Assembly (NCBI GenBank): GCA_003695555.1
Contig: RFIU01000212.1
Location: 1-6,354, forward strand
From: Alphaproteobacteria bacterium
Lineage (GTDB): Bacteria; Pseudomonadota; Alphaproteobacteria; Sphingomonadales; Rhodothalassiaceae
Length of the DNA: 6,354 bases
Direction: 5' to 3'
Shown: in pieces, positions 1 through 6,354 of the stretch
Layout of the letters: every line of letters begins with the position of its first letter
Numbering within the stretch: the first letter of the stretch is position 1
Notes under the pieces: model-generated
What the model was told of the DNA's origin: nothing
Databases searched by the model: none
What the model saw: only the letters and a program-made list of their open reading frames with translations
Program-made: the position numbers and the translations under genes

Positions 1-1
1 G

Positions 2-577
2 ACCCGCGCCGTCCACGAGATCGAGGAACTGCCCCTTTATATCGACGACACGCCGGCGCTCAGCATCACCGGGCTCTACACGCGGGCGCGACGTTTGCGG
101 CGACTGCACAATATCGGCCTTGTGGTGGTCGATTACCTGCAGCTTCTCCAGGGTGCTTCCCGGACCGAAAGCCGGGTGCAGGAAATTTCAGAAATTACCC
201 GCGGACTCAAAGCATTGGCAAAGAAACTTGAAGTCCCCGTTCTGGCTCTCTCCCAGCTGTCGCGAATGGTCGAACAACGCGACAACAAGCGCCCGCAGCT
301 CTCGGATCTGCGCGAATCGGGGACCATCGAACAGGACGCGGATATCGTCATGTTCGTCTATCGAGAGGAATATTATCTCGAACAGCAGAAGCCGGACGAA
401 TCGTCCGACAAGTTCGACAAGTGGGTCGAACGGATGGAGCGCGCCCGGGGTCTTGCTGAGGTCATCGTCGGCAAGCAGCGTCATGGCCCGACCGGCACCG
501 TGCAGCTTTCCTTCACCAAGGAAACGACGCGTTTCACCGATCGGGCGAGTCCGGAATATCTGCCCGAACCGCACTGA
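2..577 (+). CDS. dnaB: Replicative DNA helicase DnaB, C-terminal part (5' truncated by window)
   Basis: This is the last 191 residues of the hexameric helicase that unwinds DNA ahead of the replisome; the reading frame is open from base 2 and the true start lies upstream. It holds the second half of the RecA-like ATPase domain. The fragment opens with a segment containing LPLYIDDTPALSI, typical of DnaB between Walker A and Walker B. Walker B follows as LVVVDYLQLL (Asp44 of the fragment). The H4 region runs from SQLSR (Gln85) through RPQLSDLRESGTIEQDAD to MFVYREEYY. The C-terminal G-K-Q-R-H-G-P-T-G segment (Lys158, Arg160) matches the lysine/arginine-finger segment that contacts ATP of the neighbouring subunit. 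Full-length DnaB is usually near 450-500 residues, so roughly 300 are missing. No intein or frameshift is visible in this part. The next gene converges on it after 39 bases. Confidence 0.96.
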   Translation, partial: TRAVHEIEELPLYIDDTPALSITGLYTRARRLRRLHNIGLVVVDYLQLLQGASRTESRVQEISEITRGLKALAKKLEVPVLALSQLSRMVEQRDNKRPQLSDLRESGTIEQDADIVMFVYREEYYLEQQKPDESSDKFDKWVERMERARGLAEVIVGKQRHGPTGTVQLSFTKETTRFTDRASPEYLPEPH

Positions 578-616
578 ATGGCGGGAAGAGCAAAAATATC
601 AGCAATATTCCGTCCG

Positions 617-1498
617 TTAACCCCGATAGCGCCGGATGAGCGCCGAGGTGTCCTGTCGGCCTCCGCCCATGCGCTGAACATCCGCATAGAACTGATCGAC
701 GAGCGCCGTCACCGGCAATGACAGGCGACGTCTCTTGGCTTCGTCCAGAACGATGCCGAGGTCCTTGCGCATCCAGTCAACGGCGAAACCGAAGTCGAAT
801 TCACCTCGCGCCATCGTATGGGCGCGATTGTCCATCTGCCAGGACTGCGCCGCCCCCTTTGAGATAACCTCGACCACCGCGTCCGGATCCAGACCGACCT
901 CGATGCAGAAATGCAGGGCTTCCGCCAGCCCTTCGACAATGCCTGCGATGCAGATCTGATTGACCATCTTAGCGCGTTGACCGGCGCCGGCGGGCCCAAG
1001 ACGGCGGATCATCCGCCCATAGGCGCGCATCACCGGTTCGGCTTGCGCGAAAGCCGCCTCATCGCCGCCAACCATGATCGTAAGACTGCCATTGATCGCA
1101 CCCGCCTCACCGCCGGAAACCGGAGCGTCTAGAAAGAAAAGGCCGCGCTCGTGGGCTGCTGCGGAAAGCTCCTCGGCGAGCCTTGCCGATGTGGTGGTGT
1201 GGTCGATAAAGATCGCCCCCCGGTTCATCCCGGCGAATGCGCCGTCCGCGCCGAGCGTGACGGCCCGGACATCATCATCGGCACCGACACAGGCGAAGAC
1301 GATCTCGGCACCGTCAGCGGCTTCACGTGGCGTTGCGGCAATGGCATGGCCGCCCTCGCCCGTCTTTTCATGTTCGGCAAGCCAGCGTTCGGCCTTTTCG
1401 CGCGAACGGTTGAAGACCCGCACGCGATGCCCGGCCCGCGCCAGATGCCCTGCCATCGGCGCGCCCATCACGCCCAACCCCAGAAACGCCAGTTCCAT
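617..1498 (-). CDS. NAD(P)-dependent beta-hydroxyacid dehydrogenase, 3-hydroxyisobutyrate dehydrogenase family
   Basis: A complete 293-residue protein of usual family length, likely a cytoplasmic dehydrogenase/reductase of small 3-hydroxy acids. The Rossmann motif is GLGVMG (7-12), followed by APMAGHLARAGH. Substrate-binding DAPVSGG (124-130) carries Ser128. The catalytic lysine is Lys177 in GAGQRAKMVNQ, with Asn180 beside it. The all-helical C-terminal domain has a conserved MRKDLGIVLDEA (243-254). After the second strand the sequence is VFNRSREK; Arg31 in place of an acidic residue suggests, as inference, that NADPH is accepted. The ATG start is supported by GGGGAGA on the minus strand (bases 1507-1513), 8 bases upstream. 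Family members include 3-hydroxyisobutyrate dehydrogenase (valine breakdown), tartronate semialdehyde reductase and glyoxylate/succinic semialdehyde reductases. Nothing nearby, such as mmsA or gcl, chooses between them, so I give no gene symbol. It is transcribed alone, divergently from the acylase gene. Confidence 0.93.
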   Translation of the reverse strand: MELAFLGLGVMGAPMAGHLARAGHRVRVFNRSREKAERWLAEHEKTGEGGHAIAATPREAADGAEIVFACVGADDDVRAVTLGADGAFAGMNRGAIFIDHTTTSARLAEELSAAAHERGLFFLDAPVSGGEAGAINGSLTIMVGGDEAAFAQAEPVMRAYGRMIRRLGPAGAGQRAKMVNQICIAGIVEGLAEALHFCIEVGLDPDAVVEVISKGAAQSWQMDNRAHTMARGEFDFGFAVDWMRKDLGIVLDEAKRRRLSLPVTALVDQFYADVQRMGGGRQDTSALIRRYRG

Positions 1499-1528
1499 TG
1501 TCGAAATCTCCCCGTTAGGTTCGCCCAG

Positions 1529-1551
1529 CGTGCATCAGGAACGGATGCGCG
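1529..1551. repeat. Inverted repeat in the divergent intergenic region (possible operator)
   Basis: The arms CGTGCATC (1529-1536) and GATGCGCG (1544-1551) pair over eight positions with a single T/G mismatch at 1531/1549, around a seven-base spacer. It lies between the divergent dehydrogenase and acylase genes, about 30 bases upstream of the dehydrogenase start and 100 bases upstream of the acylase start, a place suited to a dimeric regulator. No regulator gene is adjacent, and I cannot point to clear -35 or -10 boxes in the surrounding 150 bases. It may be chance in GC-rich DNA. Confidence 0.25.
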
Positions 1552-1637
1552 GTGCGGGTTCGATCGGGAACTTAAAGCCCCTTCGCCGGCCGCTGTCCAG
1601 ACCGGCTTCAGTCACGCAAGGAATGTGGCCGAGAACG

Positions 1638-1645
1638 GGGAGGAG
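1638..1645 (+). promoter_or_regulatory. Ribosome binding site deciding the acylase start
   Basis: GGGAGGAG sits five bases before the ATG at 1651. A GTG at 1645 in the same frame would extend the protein by two residues, but its first base is part of this Shine-Dalgarno sequence, so ATG 1651 is the better start. Confidence 0.7.
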
Positions 1646-1650
1646 TGACC

Positions 1651-4110
1651 ATGATCACGGAAAGGCGCGACAGGGATTCTTCGCGGGCAATGGCCGGGAG
1701 CTGGACGAAACGGATTCTGACCGGTGTGACGGTTCTCGCAGGGCTGTTCGTGCTGGTCGCGATCGCCGCTTATGCCTATCTGCGCACCGGCCTGCCGCAG
1801 ACCGACGGCACGATCCGGCTTTCCGATGTCCGGCTCGACGGTCCGATCGAGATCCGTCGTGATGACCATGGCATCCCTCACATTATCGCCAAGAGCGATT
1901 CTGACGCCTTCTTCGCCCTCGGCTTCGTCCATGCCCAGGACCGGCTATGGCAGCTAGAGATGAACCGCCGCATCGCATCGGGACGGCTGGCGGAAATTCT
2001 TGGTCGAAAAGCGCTTCCCACCGATATCTTCCTTCGCACGCTCTCCACCTACGACCGGGCACGCGCCGCCTGGGCGCATCTCGATCCGGAAACCCGCAAC
2101 ATGCTCAAGGCCTATGCCGATGGCATCAACGCCTGGATTGCCCATCATCGTGGAGCATGGCCGCCCGAATTCCTTCTCGCGGGTGTGACCCCCGAGCTGT
2201 GGACTCCAATCGACACGATCGGCTGGCTGAAGATGATGGACCTTGACCTCGGCGGCAATTATCGCCGCGAGCTGGCACGGCTCGACCTGCTTGCGATCTT
2301 GAGCCCCACACAGGTCCAGCAGTTCTTCCCCCCCTATCCCGGCGAAAAGCCATTGCCGCTGCCGGATCCGAAGAAACTCTATGACGGGCTGGTGCTTGCC
2401 GACCTTGGCATCGCACCCGGAGCGGAACCAGCGGAAACCGGACTCGGTTCCAACAACTGGGTGGTTTCCGGCAGCCGCACGAAGAGCGGCTTGCCTTTGC
2501 TTGCCAATGATCCGCATCTGCGGCTGAACACCCCATCGCTCTGGTATCTGGCGGCGATACGGGTCGGCGAGCGCGAGGTGGTGGGTGCCAGCATGCCGGG
2601 CGTGCCGTTCGTCATTCTCGGCCGCAATCGCGATATCGCCTGGGGTTTCACCAATACTGGCCCGGACGTTCAGGATCTCTATCTCGAAAGGATAGAAGCC
2701 GATGGCCGCAGCTATCTGACCCCCGAGGGTCCGGCCGCCATGGTGATGCGAAGCGAGAAGATCGCGGTCAAGAACGGCCAGCCTGTCACCATCACGGTAC
2801 GCGAGACACGGCACGGACCAGTGATCTCGGACGCGATTCCCCAACTCGCCCAGCGCCTGCCGAAGGGGACCGCTCTCGCCTTGCGCTGGACCGCGCTAGC
2901 CGACGACGATACCGGCACGCGCGCTGGCTTGCAGGTGACAAAGGCGCGCAATTTCGAGGAGTTCACCAAGGCGCTTCAGGCCTTCATCGCGCCCGAGCAG
3001 AACATCGTCTATGCCGACCGCGCCGGCCATATCGGCTATTATGCGCCGGCACGGGTGCCGATCCGCGGACCGGCGAACGATACCCATGGGCTGCTGCCGG
3101 CGCCGGGCTGGAAACCGGGCTACGACTGGCAGGGTTTCATTGCCTATGACGAACTGCCGCGCCGCTACGATCCGCCGGAAGGCCTTGTGGTCACGGCCAA
3201 TCAGAAGATCATCCGCGACGACTATCCCCATTATCTGACCAGCGAATGGGCACTGCCCTATCGGGCGGACCGGATTCGTGCCCTGCTCGAAGCGACGCCA
3301 CGTCACGACACGGACAGCTTTGGTCGCATCCAGATGGATGTCCGCTCGACCGTCGCGGACGATCTGCTGCCGCTGTTTCTGGATCATCTCGGTGATGAGC
3401 CCGGACACGGCGAAATCGTTGCGGCGATGCGCGCCTGGGATCGCGAGATGGTCACCGGGCGTGCCGAACCGCTGATCTTCACCGCCTGGCATCGACATGT
3501 CGCCAGGCGGATCTATGCCGACGAACTCGGCAAGCGTTTCGAGCGCTATTACGGCGCGAAGCCGCGCTTTTTGCATCTCGTCCTTTCGAACGCGCCGGGC
3601 GGCTATGCGCGCTGGTGCGACGATGTGCGAACCAAGGATCGTGTCGAAGACTGTGACGCGGTGGTCCGCGAAGGTTTCCGAGACGCACTTGAGGAACTTG
3701 CCGCAACGAATGGCAAAGACTGGAAGAAATGGCAGTGGGGCGCGAAACACAAGGTGGTTCAGGAACATCGGCCGTTTTCGGCCGTCGCCTGGCTGGCCCC
3801 CTTCTTCGAGACGAAGGGCCCGACCCCTGGCGGCACCTATACGGTCAATGTCGCCCCGCCGCTCTTCAAGGGCGCGCATCCCTACCGTCATGTCCACGGG
3901 CCGAGCTATCGCGCGATCTATGACCTTGCCGATCCGTCCCGTTCGCGCTTCGTGATTCCGACCGGTCAGTCGGGGCATCCTCTGTCGCGCCACTATCGCG
4001 ATCTCTTCGATCTCTGGCGCGAAGGCCGCTATCTCGAGGTGCCGGTGGACATTCCTTCTCAACAGGCGGCGGGCATCCTTCGGATCGAGTCTGTCCTTAC
4101 CGAAAATTAA
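1651..4110 (+). CDS. Penicillin acylase family protein (Ntn-hydrolase), membrane-anchored, periplasmic
   Basis: An 819-residue amidohydrolase precursor that, like its family, should self-cleave into alpha and beta chains. Residues 22-44 form one hydrophobic segment after a basic stretch (K20 R21), with no lipobox, so it is a signal anchor or signal peptide. The alpha part shows GIPHI, then GFVHAQDRLWQLEMNRR and SGRLAEILG, classic for the family. The predicted nucleophile is Ser267 in LGSNNWVVSG, cleavage falling between Gly266 and Ser267. Counting from it, His23 lies in ANDPHL, as in cephalosporin and acyl-homoserine-lactone acylases, whereas penicillin G acylase has Gln. The oxyanion-hole Asn is probably Asn517 in VVTANQ. 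The C-terminus has GQSGHPLSRHYRDL and a W-EGRYLEV end. The only cysteines, Cys656 and Cys668, probably form a disulfide, which agrees with export. The substrate is unknown: beta-lactams, acyl-homoserine lactones or other N-acyl compounds are all possible. All catalytic motifs are intact. Confidence 0.94.
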   Translation: MITERRDRDSSRAMAGSWTKRILTGVTVLAGLFVLVAIAAYAYLRTGLPQTDGTIRLSDVRLDGPIEIRRDDHGIPHIIAKSDSDAFFALGFVHAQDRLWQLEMNRRIASGRLAEILGRKALPTDIFLRTLSTYDRARAAWAHLDPETRNMLKAYADGINAWIAHHRGAWPPEFLLAGVTPELWTPIDTIGWLKMMDLDLGGNYRRELARLDLLAILSPTQVQQFFPPYPGEKPLPLPDPKKLYDGLVLADLGIAPGAEPAETGLGSNNWVVSGSRTKSGLPLLANDPHLRLNTPSLWYLAAIRVGEREVVGASMPGVPFVILGRNRDIAWGFTNTGPDVQDLYLERIEADGRSYLTPEGPAAMVMRSEKIAVKNGQPVTITVRETRHGPVISDAIPQLAQRLPKGTALALRWTALADDDTGTRAGLQVTKARNFEEFTKALQAFIAPEQNIVYADRAGHIGYYAPARVPIRGPANDTHGLLPAPGWKPGYDWQGFIAYDELPRRYDPPEGLVVTANQKIIRDDYPHYLTSEWALPYRADRIRALLEATPRHDTDSFGRIQMDVRSTVADDLLPLFLDHLGDEPGHGEIVAAMRAWDREMVTGRAEPLIFTAWHRHVARRIYADELGKRFERYYGAKPRFLHLVLSNAPGGYARWCDDVRTKDRVEDCDAVVREGFRDALEELAATNGKDWKKWQWGAKHKVVQEHRPFSAVAWLAPFFETKGPTPGGTYTVNVAPPLFKGAHPYRHVHGPSYRAIYDLADPSRSRFVIPTGQSGHPLSRHYRDLFDLWREGRYLEVPVDIPSQQAAGILRIESVLTEN

Positions 4111-4161
4111 CCGCCGTCCGTCCATGCTCGCGCGAGCGATCGCAGCGGAGAATGGCGAACG

Positions 4162-5079
4162 ATGGCGCGTGCAAACGACGACGAACGGCCTTTGGTCATC
4201 AAGAAGGTAAAGAAGGGCGGAGGCGGTGGCCATCATGGCGGCGCCTGGAAGGTCGCCTATGCCGACTTCACGACCGCCATGATGGCCTTCTTCATGCTCC
4301 TCTGGCTGTTGAATGTCTCGGACAAGGAGACGCTGGAGGGCCTGGCCGACTATTTCTCGCCGACCTCGGCCAGCGTTTCCGGCCCCTCGGGTGCCGGCAA
4401 GCCGTTCGCCGGCACCGCGATGGACGATGCCGGAACGATGGGCGCGGGGGCTGCGGTCGTGAAGATACAGGGGCCGCCACCGACTGCCGACAATCGTGAC
4501 GAGACGCTCGGCCATGCATCCGACAGCAGTACCGCTGAAAGCGAGGAATTCTCGCCCCGCACGCCGGATGCCGCTGATCGGGCGATGGCCGCACTCGAAA
4601 ACGAGCTGCGACAGGCGATCCAGAATTCTCCACAGCTTGCCCGTCACAGGGACCAGATCCTGATTGAACAGACCCCCGAAGGCGTGCGGATCCAGATCAC
4701 CGACAAGGATCGTCGCCCGCTGTTCCGTGCCGACACGGCCGAGCTTTATACTTTCGCCCGCCGCCTGCTGAAGGAGATCGGCGCGATCGTCTCAGCCCTG
4801 CCCAATCGTATCGCCATTACCGGCCATACCGACAGCCGCGATCTTCACGACCTTGCCGGCTATTCCATCTGGGAGCTGTCGGCCGATCGGGCGAATGCGG
4901 CGAGGCGTGTTCTGGCGGCCAGCGGGGTCAGCAGTGACCGTTTTGCCGAGGTCACCGGAAAAGCGGACACCGAACCGCTCTATCCGACCGCCCCCGATCG
5001 ACCCGAAAATCGCCGCATCTCGATTCTCGTGCTTCGCGAAGCGCCGGTGGTGGCACCCGGAGCCGGGCGCCGGCGCTAG
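4162..5079 (+). CDS. motB: Flagellar motor stator protein MotB
   Basis: A 305-residue inner-membrane protein that anchors the proton-driven stator to peptidoglycan. The N-terminus is basic (KKVKK), then glycine/histidine-rich (residues 19-27), then the single membrane span, about 31-50, starting AWKVAYADF. Asp35 is the conserved proton-carrying aspartate, equivalent to Asp32 of E. coli MotB. The plug-like segment SDKETLEGLADYF follows. Residues about 60-150 are a linker rich in Gly, Ala, Ser and acidic residues. The OmpA/MotB peptidoglycan-binding domain fills the C-terminus: GHTD (221-224), then WELSADRANAARRVL (237-251, with Arg243), and ending ENRRISILVL. The protein depends on MotA, whose gene is not in this window. 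The ATG at 4162 is the first start in a frame open from the acylase stop. A GGAG at 4147-4150 lies 11 bases upstream, slightly far for a ribosome binding site. The acylase gene ends 51 bases before. Confidence 0.95.
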   Translation: MARANDDERPLVIKKVKKGGGGGHHGGAWKVAYADFTTAMMAFFMLLWLLNVSDKETLEGLADYFSPTSASVSGPSGAGKPFAGTAMDDAGTMGAGAAVVKIQGPPPTADNRDETLGHASDSSTAESEEFSPRTPDAADRAMAALENELRQAIQNSPQLARHRDQILIEQTPEGVRIQITDKDRRPLFRADTAELYTFARRLLKEIGAIVSALPNRIAITGHTDSRDLHDLAGYSIWELSADRANAARRVLAASGVSSDRFAEVTGKADTEPLYPTAPDRPENRRISILVLREAPVVAPGAGRRR

Positions 5080-5115
5080 GCGGATCATATACACGGCCTT
5101 CTTACCCTTGCCTTC

Positions 5116-5150
5116 GCTTGCCGACTGCAGGATGGCAGGCTAGCTTTCTT
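5116..5150 (+). terminator. Possible rho-independent terminator after motB
   Basis: GCTTGCC (5116-5122) pairs with GGCAGGC (5134-5140) over seven positions, one of them a G-U wobble, around an 11-base loop. TAGCTTTCTT follows, a U-rich but broken tract. It lies 37 bases after the motB stop and ends just before the start of the next gene, so it could end motB transcription. The long loop and interrupted U tract make it weak; it could equally be a leader hairpin of the TRAP operon. Confidence 0.35.
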
Positions 5151-5152
5151 GA

Positions 5153-6232
5153 ATGGCGAAGATGGAACAGAATTCCGGCGCGCGCGCCGACAGTTCTTCC
5201 CGTCGTCCATGGGGCAAGGCGGGGGGTGTGCTCGCTCTTCTCGTCATCGCAGTCGCCCTGATGCGGTATCTGCTGCCGGCCGACAGCGCCCGGCTCGATC
5301 TCTCGCTTCCCTGGAACCCGCGCGAATTCCATACCCTGAACGCCGCGCGTTACGCCCGCCTTATCGCGGAAAGGACGGACGGGCGCGTCAAGATCGTCGT
5401 ACATCCGGCCGCCGTGCTCGGCATCAAGGGGCCTGGCTCGCTTGGCGCCGTTGAACGCGGTGCGGTCGCAATGGTCGAGATGGCGGCCTTTCAGCAGAGC
5501 GGTGAAGAGCCGCTGTTCGGTCTCGATTCGCTCCCCTTCCTGGTCCGCAATCGACGCGAGCTGCGCCTTCTGCTCGACTCCATGCGGCCGCTCATCGAGC
5601 AACGCCTTGCCCGCCGTGGGCTGGCGCTCATCTATATGGTGCCATGGCCGGCCCAGAACATCTTCGCGGATCGCCCCTTGCGGCGGTTGGAAGATTTCCG
5701 GGGACTGCGCGTTCGCACGCTGGACGCCAATACGACGCGCCTGGCACGCGCTCTCGCCATGGCTCCGATGCAGCTTGCCAGCGCCGATGTCGTGCCGGCA
5801 TTGGCAAGCGGTGCACTCGACGCGGTGATGACCTCGACGACGACCGCCGCGGCACAACAGTACTGGCAGTTCCTGTGCTGCATTCACCGCACCAATCATG
5901 GCTGGGTGACGAATTATCTGGTGGTGCGCCGTCGCGCCCTCCAATCCCTCTCGCCGGAAGACCGGACCCTGTTGTTTCGCCTCGGCCAGTCGCTGGAGGA
6001 GGAATTCTGGGCAGCAAGCAGGCGGGACGATGCCGAAAAGCGCCGTCTGCTGATCGCCCGCGGCATGCGTGACATCCCTCTGTCTGCGCCATTGCGGCAA
6101 CAACTTGAAGCACGCGCACGCCCCCTGTGGCACGATTTTGCGAATCGCGTTCCGCAGGCACGCCCTCTGATCGACGATTTCCTTCTCGAAACGGGTCGCC
6201 AACCGCTTGGCCGGGCGGAGGAGGACGCATGA
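5153..6232 (+). CDS. TRAP transporter substrate-binding protein, DctP family
   Basis: A 359-residue extracytoplasmic receptor that delivers a solute, usually an organic acid, to a sodium-driven TRAP permease. Residues 23-41 are a hydrophobic export segment preceded by S-R-R-P-W-G-K (16-22), close to the twin-arginine consensus. The mature part shows family features: WNPREFHTLNAARYARLIAERTDGRVKI (split by family into helix and strand), LGAVERGAVAMVEM, FGLDSLPFLV, then DFRGLRVRT with Arg188 at the usual carboxylate-binding position, and ADVVPALASGALDAVMTS. A vicinal pair Cys242-Cys243 holds the only cysteines. The substrate cannot be read from the sequence. A stop codon abuts the ATG at 5153, so the start cannot be earlier; ATG 5162 is an alternative. 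No good Shine-Dalgarno precedes either, the nearest being GGCAGG 13 bases before 5153. It overlaps the downstream permease gene by four bases (ATGA). Confidence 0.92.
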   Translation: MAKMEQNSGARADSSSRRPWGKAGGVLALLVIAVALMRYLLPADSARLDLSLPWNPREFHTLNAARYARLIAERTDGRVKIVVHPAAVLGIKGPGSLGAVERGAVAMVEMAAFQQSGEEPLFGLDSLPFLVRNRRELRLLLDSMRPLIEQRLARRGLALIYMVPWPAQNIFADRPLRRLEDFRGLRVRTLDANTTRLARALAMAPMQLASADVVPALASGALDAVMTSTTTAAAQQYWQFLCCIHRTNHGWVTNYLVVRRRALQSLSPEDRTLLFRLGQSLEEEFWAASRRDDAEKRRLLIARGMRDIPLSAPLRQQLEARARPLWHDFANRVPQARPLIDDFLLETGRQPLGRAEEDA

Positions 6233-6354
6233 TCCGGGCACTGCGTTGGCTGGTAAGAATGTTCGATCGCACAGGCCGGGTCGCGCTGGGGCTACTCTTT
6301 CTTCTCGGTATCTTCGAACTCTTCGCCCGCAGCCTTTTCGGCGCCAGTCTCGGC
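6229..6354 (+). CDS. TRAP transporter small permease, DctQ family (3' truncated by window)
   Basis: The first 42 residues of a membrane protein, open to the end of the window. After a basic start (MIRALRWLVRMFDR) comes a hydrophobic span, residues about 18-34, running into FELFARSLFGASL. This resembles the end of the first helix of DctQ proteins, where a Glu and an Arg four to five residues later precede a short loop. The start ATG overlaps the stop of the binding-protein gene as ATGA, and GGAGGAGGA at 6217-6225 supplies a strong ribosome binding site, so translation is probably coupled. DctQ pairs with the large permease DctM, whose gene would be expected next. The identification rests on the short match plus the upstream DctP gene. 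Confidence 0.82.
   Translation, partial: MIRALRWLVRMFDRTGRVALGLLFLLGIFELFARSLFGASLG

Noticed and set aside
595..609. AATAT-CAGCA-ATATT inverted repeat between the convergent dnaB and dehydrogenase stops
   Set aside because: Well placed for a terminator, but the stem is only five A-T pairs and would be too unstable; on the minus strand the U run that follows is short.
1074..1862. 262-codon plus-strand open frame crossing the dehydrogenase gene and the intergenic region
   Set aside because: Antisense to a well-supported dehydrogenase and overlapping the acylase start in another frame; low-complexity Ala/Arg/Ser/Pro composition.
1954..2844. 296-codon open frame on the minus strand inside the acylase gene
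   Set aside because: Antisense shadow of conserved acylase sequence, without recognisable motifs.
4126..4143. Palindromes GCTCGCGCGAGC and GCGATCGC between the acylase and motB
   Set aside because: Short GC-rich palindromes are frequent by chance at this composition; no T tract follows, so no terminator, and no regulator is evident.
4152..4499. Alternative ATG at 4152 giving a 115-codon frame over the start of motB
   Set aside because: It is in a different frame from motB, has only one base between GGAG and the ATG, and its translation has no recognisable features.
2896..4647. 583-codon open frame on the minus strand opposite the acylase and motB
   Set aside because: It lies antisense to two genes with clear family motifs, its translation is rich in Arg, His and Gly with no recognisable domain, and GC-rich codon bias creates such frames by chance.
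5102..6241. 379-codon open frame on the minus strand opposite the TRAP binding protein
   Set aside because: It mirrors the sense gene almost exactly, shows no domain, and has no credible ribosome binding site.

Overview
The window looks like ordinary chromosomal DNA from a GC-rich alphaproteobacterium. The grounds are the high GC content with strong G/C third-position bias in every gene, a MotB with the glycine/histidine-rich amino terminus followed by AWKVAYADF, and a DctP/DctQ-type TRAP transporter. I cannot place it below class level. I see no mobile element, CRISPR array, tRNA, rRNA or phage gene.

Layout, left to right. (1) Bases 2-577 (+) are the 3' end of dnaB, the replicative helicase. 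(2) Bases 617-1498 (-) are a complete beta-hydroxyacid dehydrogenase of the 3-hydroxyisobutyrate dehydrogenase family, converging on dnaB across a 39-base gap. (3) A divergent intergenic region of about 150 bases contains one inverted repeat. (4) Bases 1651-4110 (+) encode a large membrane-anchored penicillin-acylase-family Ntn-hydrolase. (5) Bases 4162-5079 (+) are motB, the flagellar stator protein, with no motA beside it in this window. (6) A short gap contains a hairpin followed by a U-rich stretch. (7) From base 5153 (+) begins a TRAP transporter operon: a DctP-type binding protein overlapping by ATGA with a DctQ-type small permease that runs off the end. The large permease DctM would be expected just beyond.

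The genes do not form one pathway. Replication, an oxidoreductase, a periplasmic acylase, a flagellar motor part and a solute transporter sit side by side. The only tight operon visible is dctP-dctQ; the acylase and motB may be co-transcribed (51-base gap, same strand). I found no convincing new system. The points most worth a second look are the unknown substrate of the acylase, the vicinal cysteine pair and Tat-like leader of the TRAP binding protein, and the hairpin that occupies the place where that gene's ribosome binding site should be.
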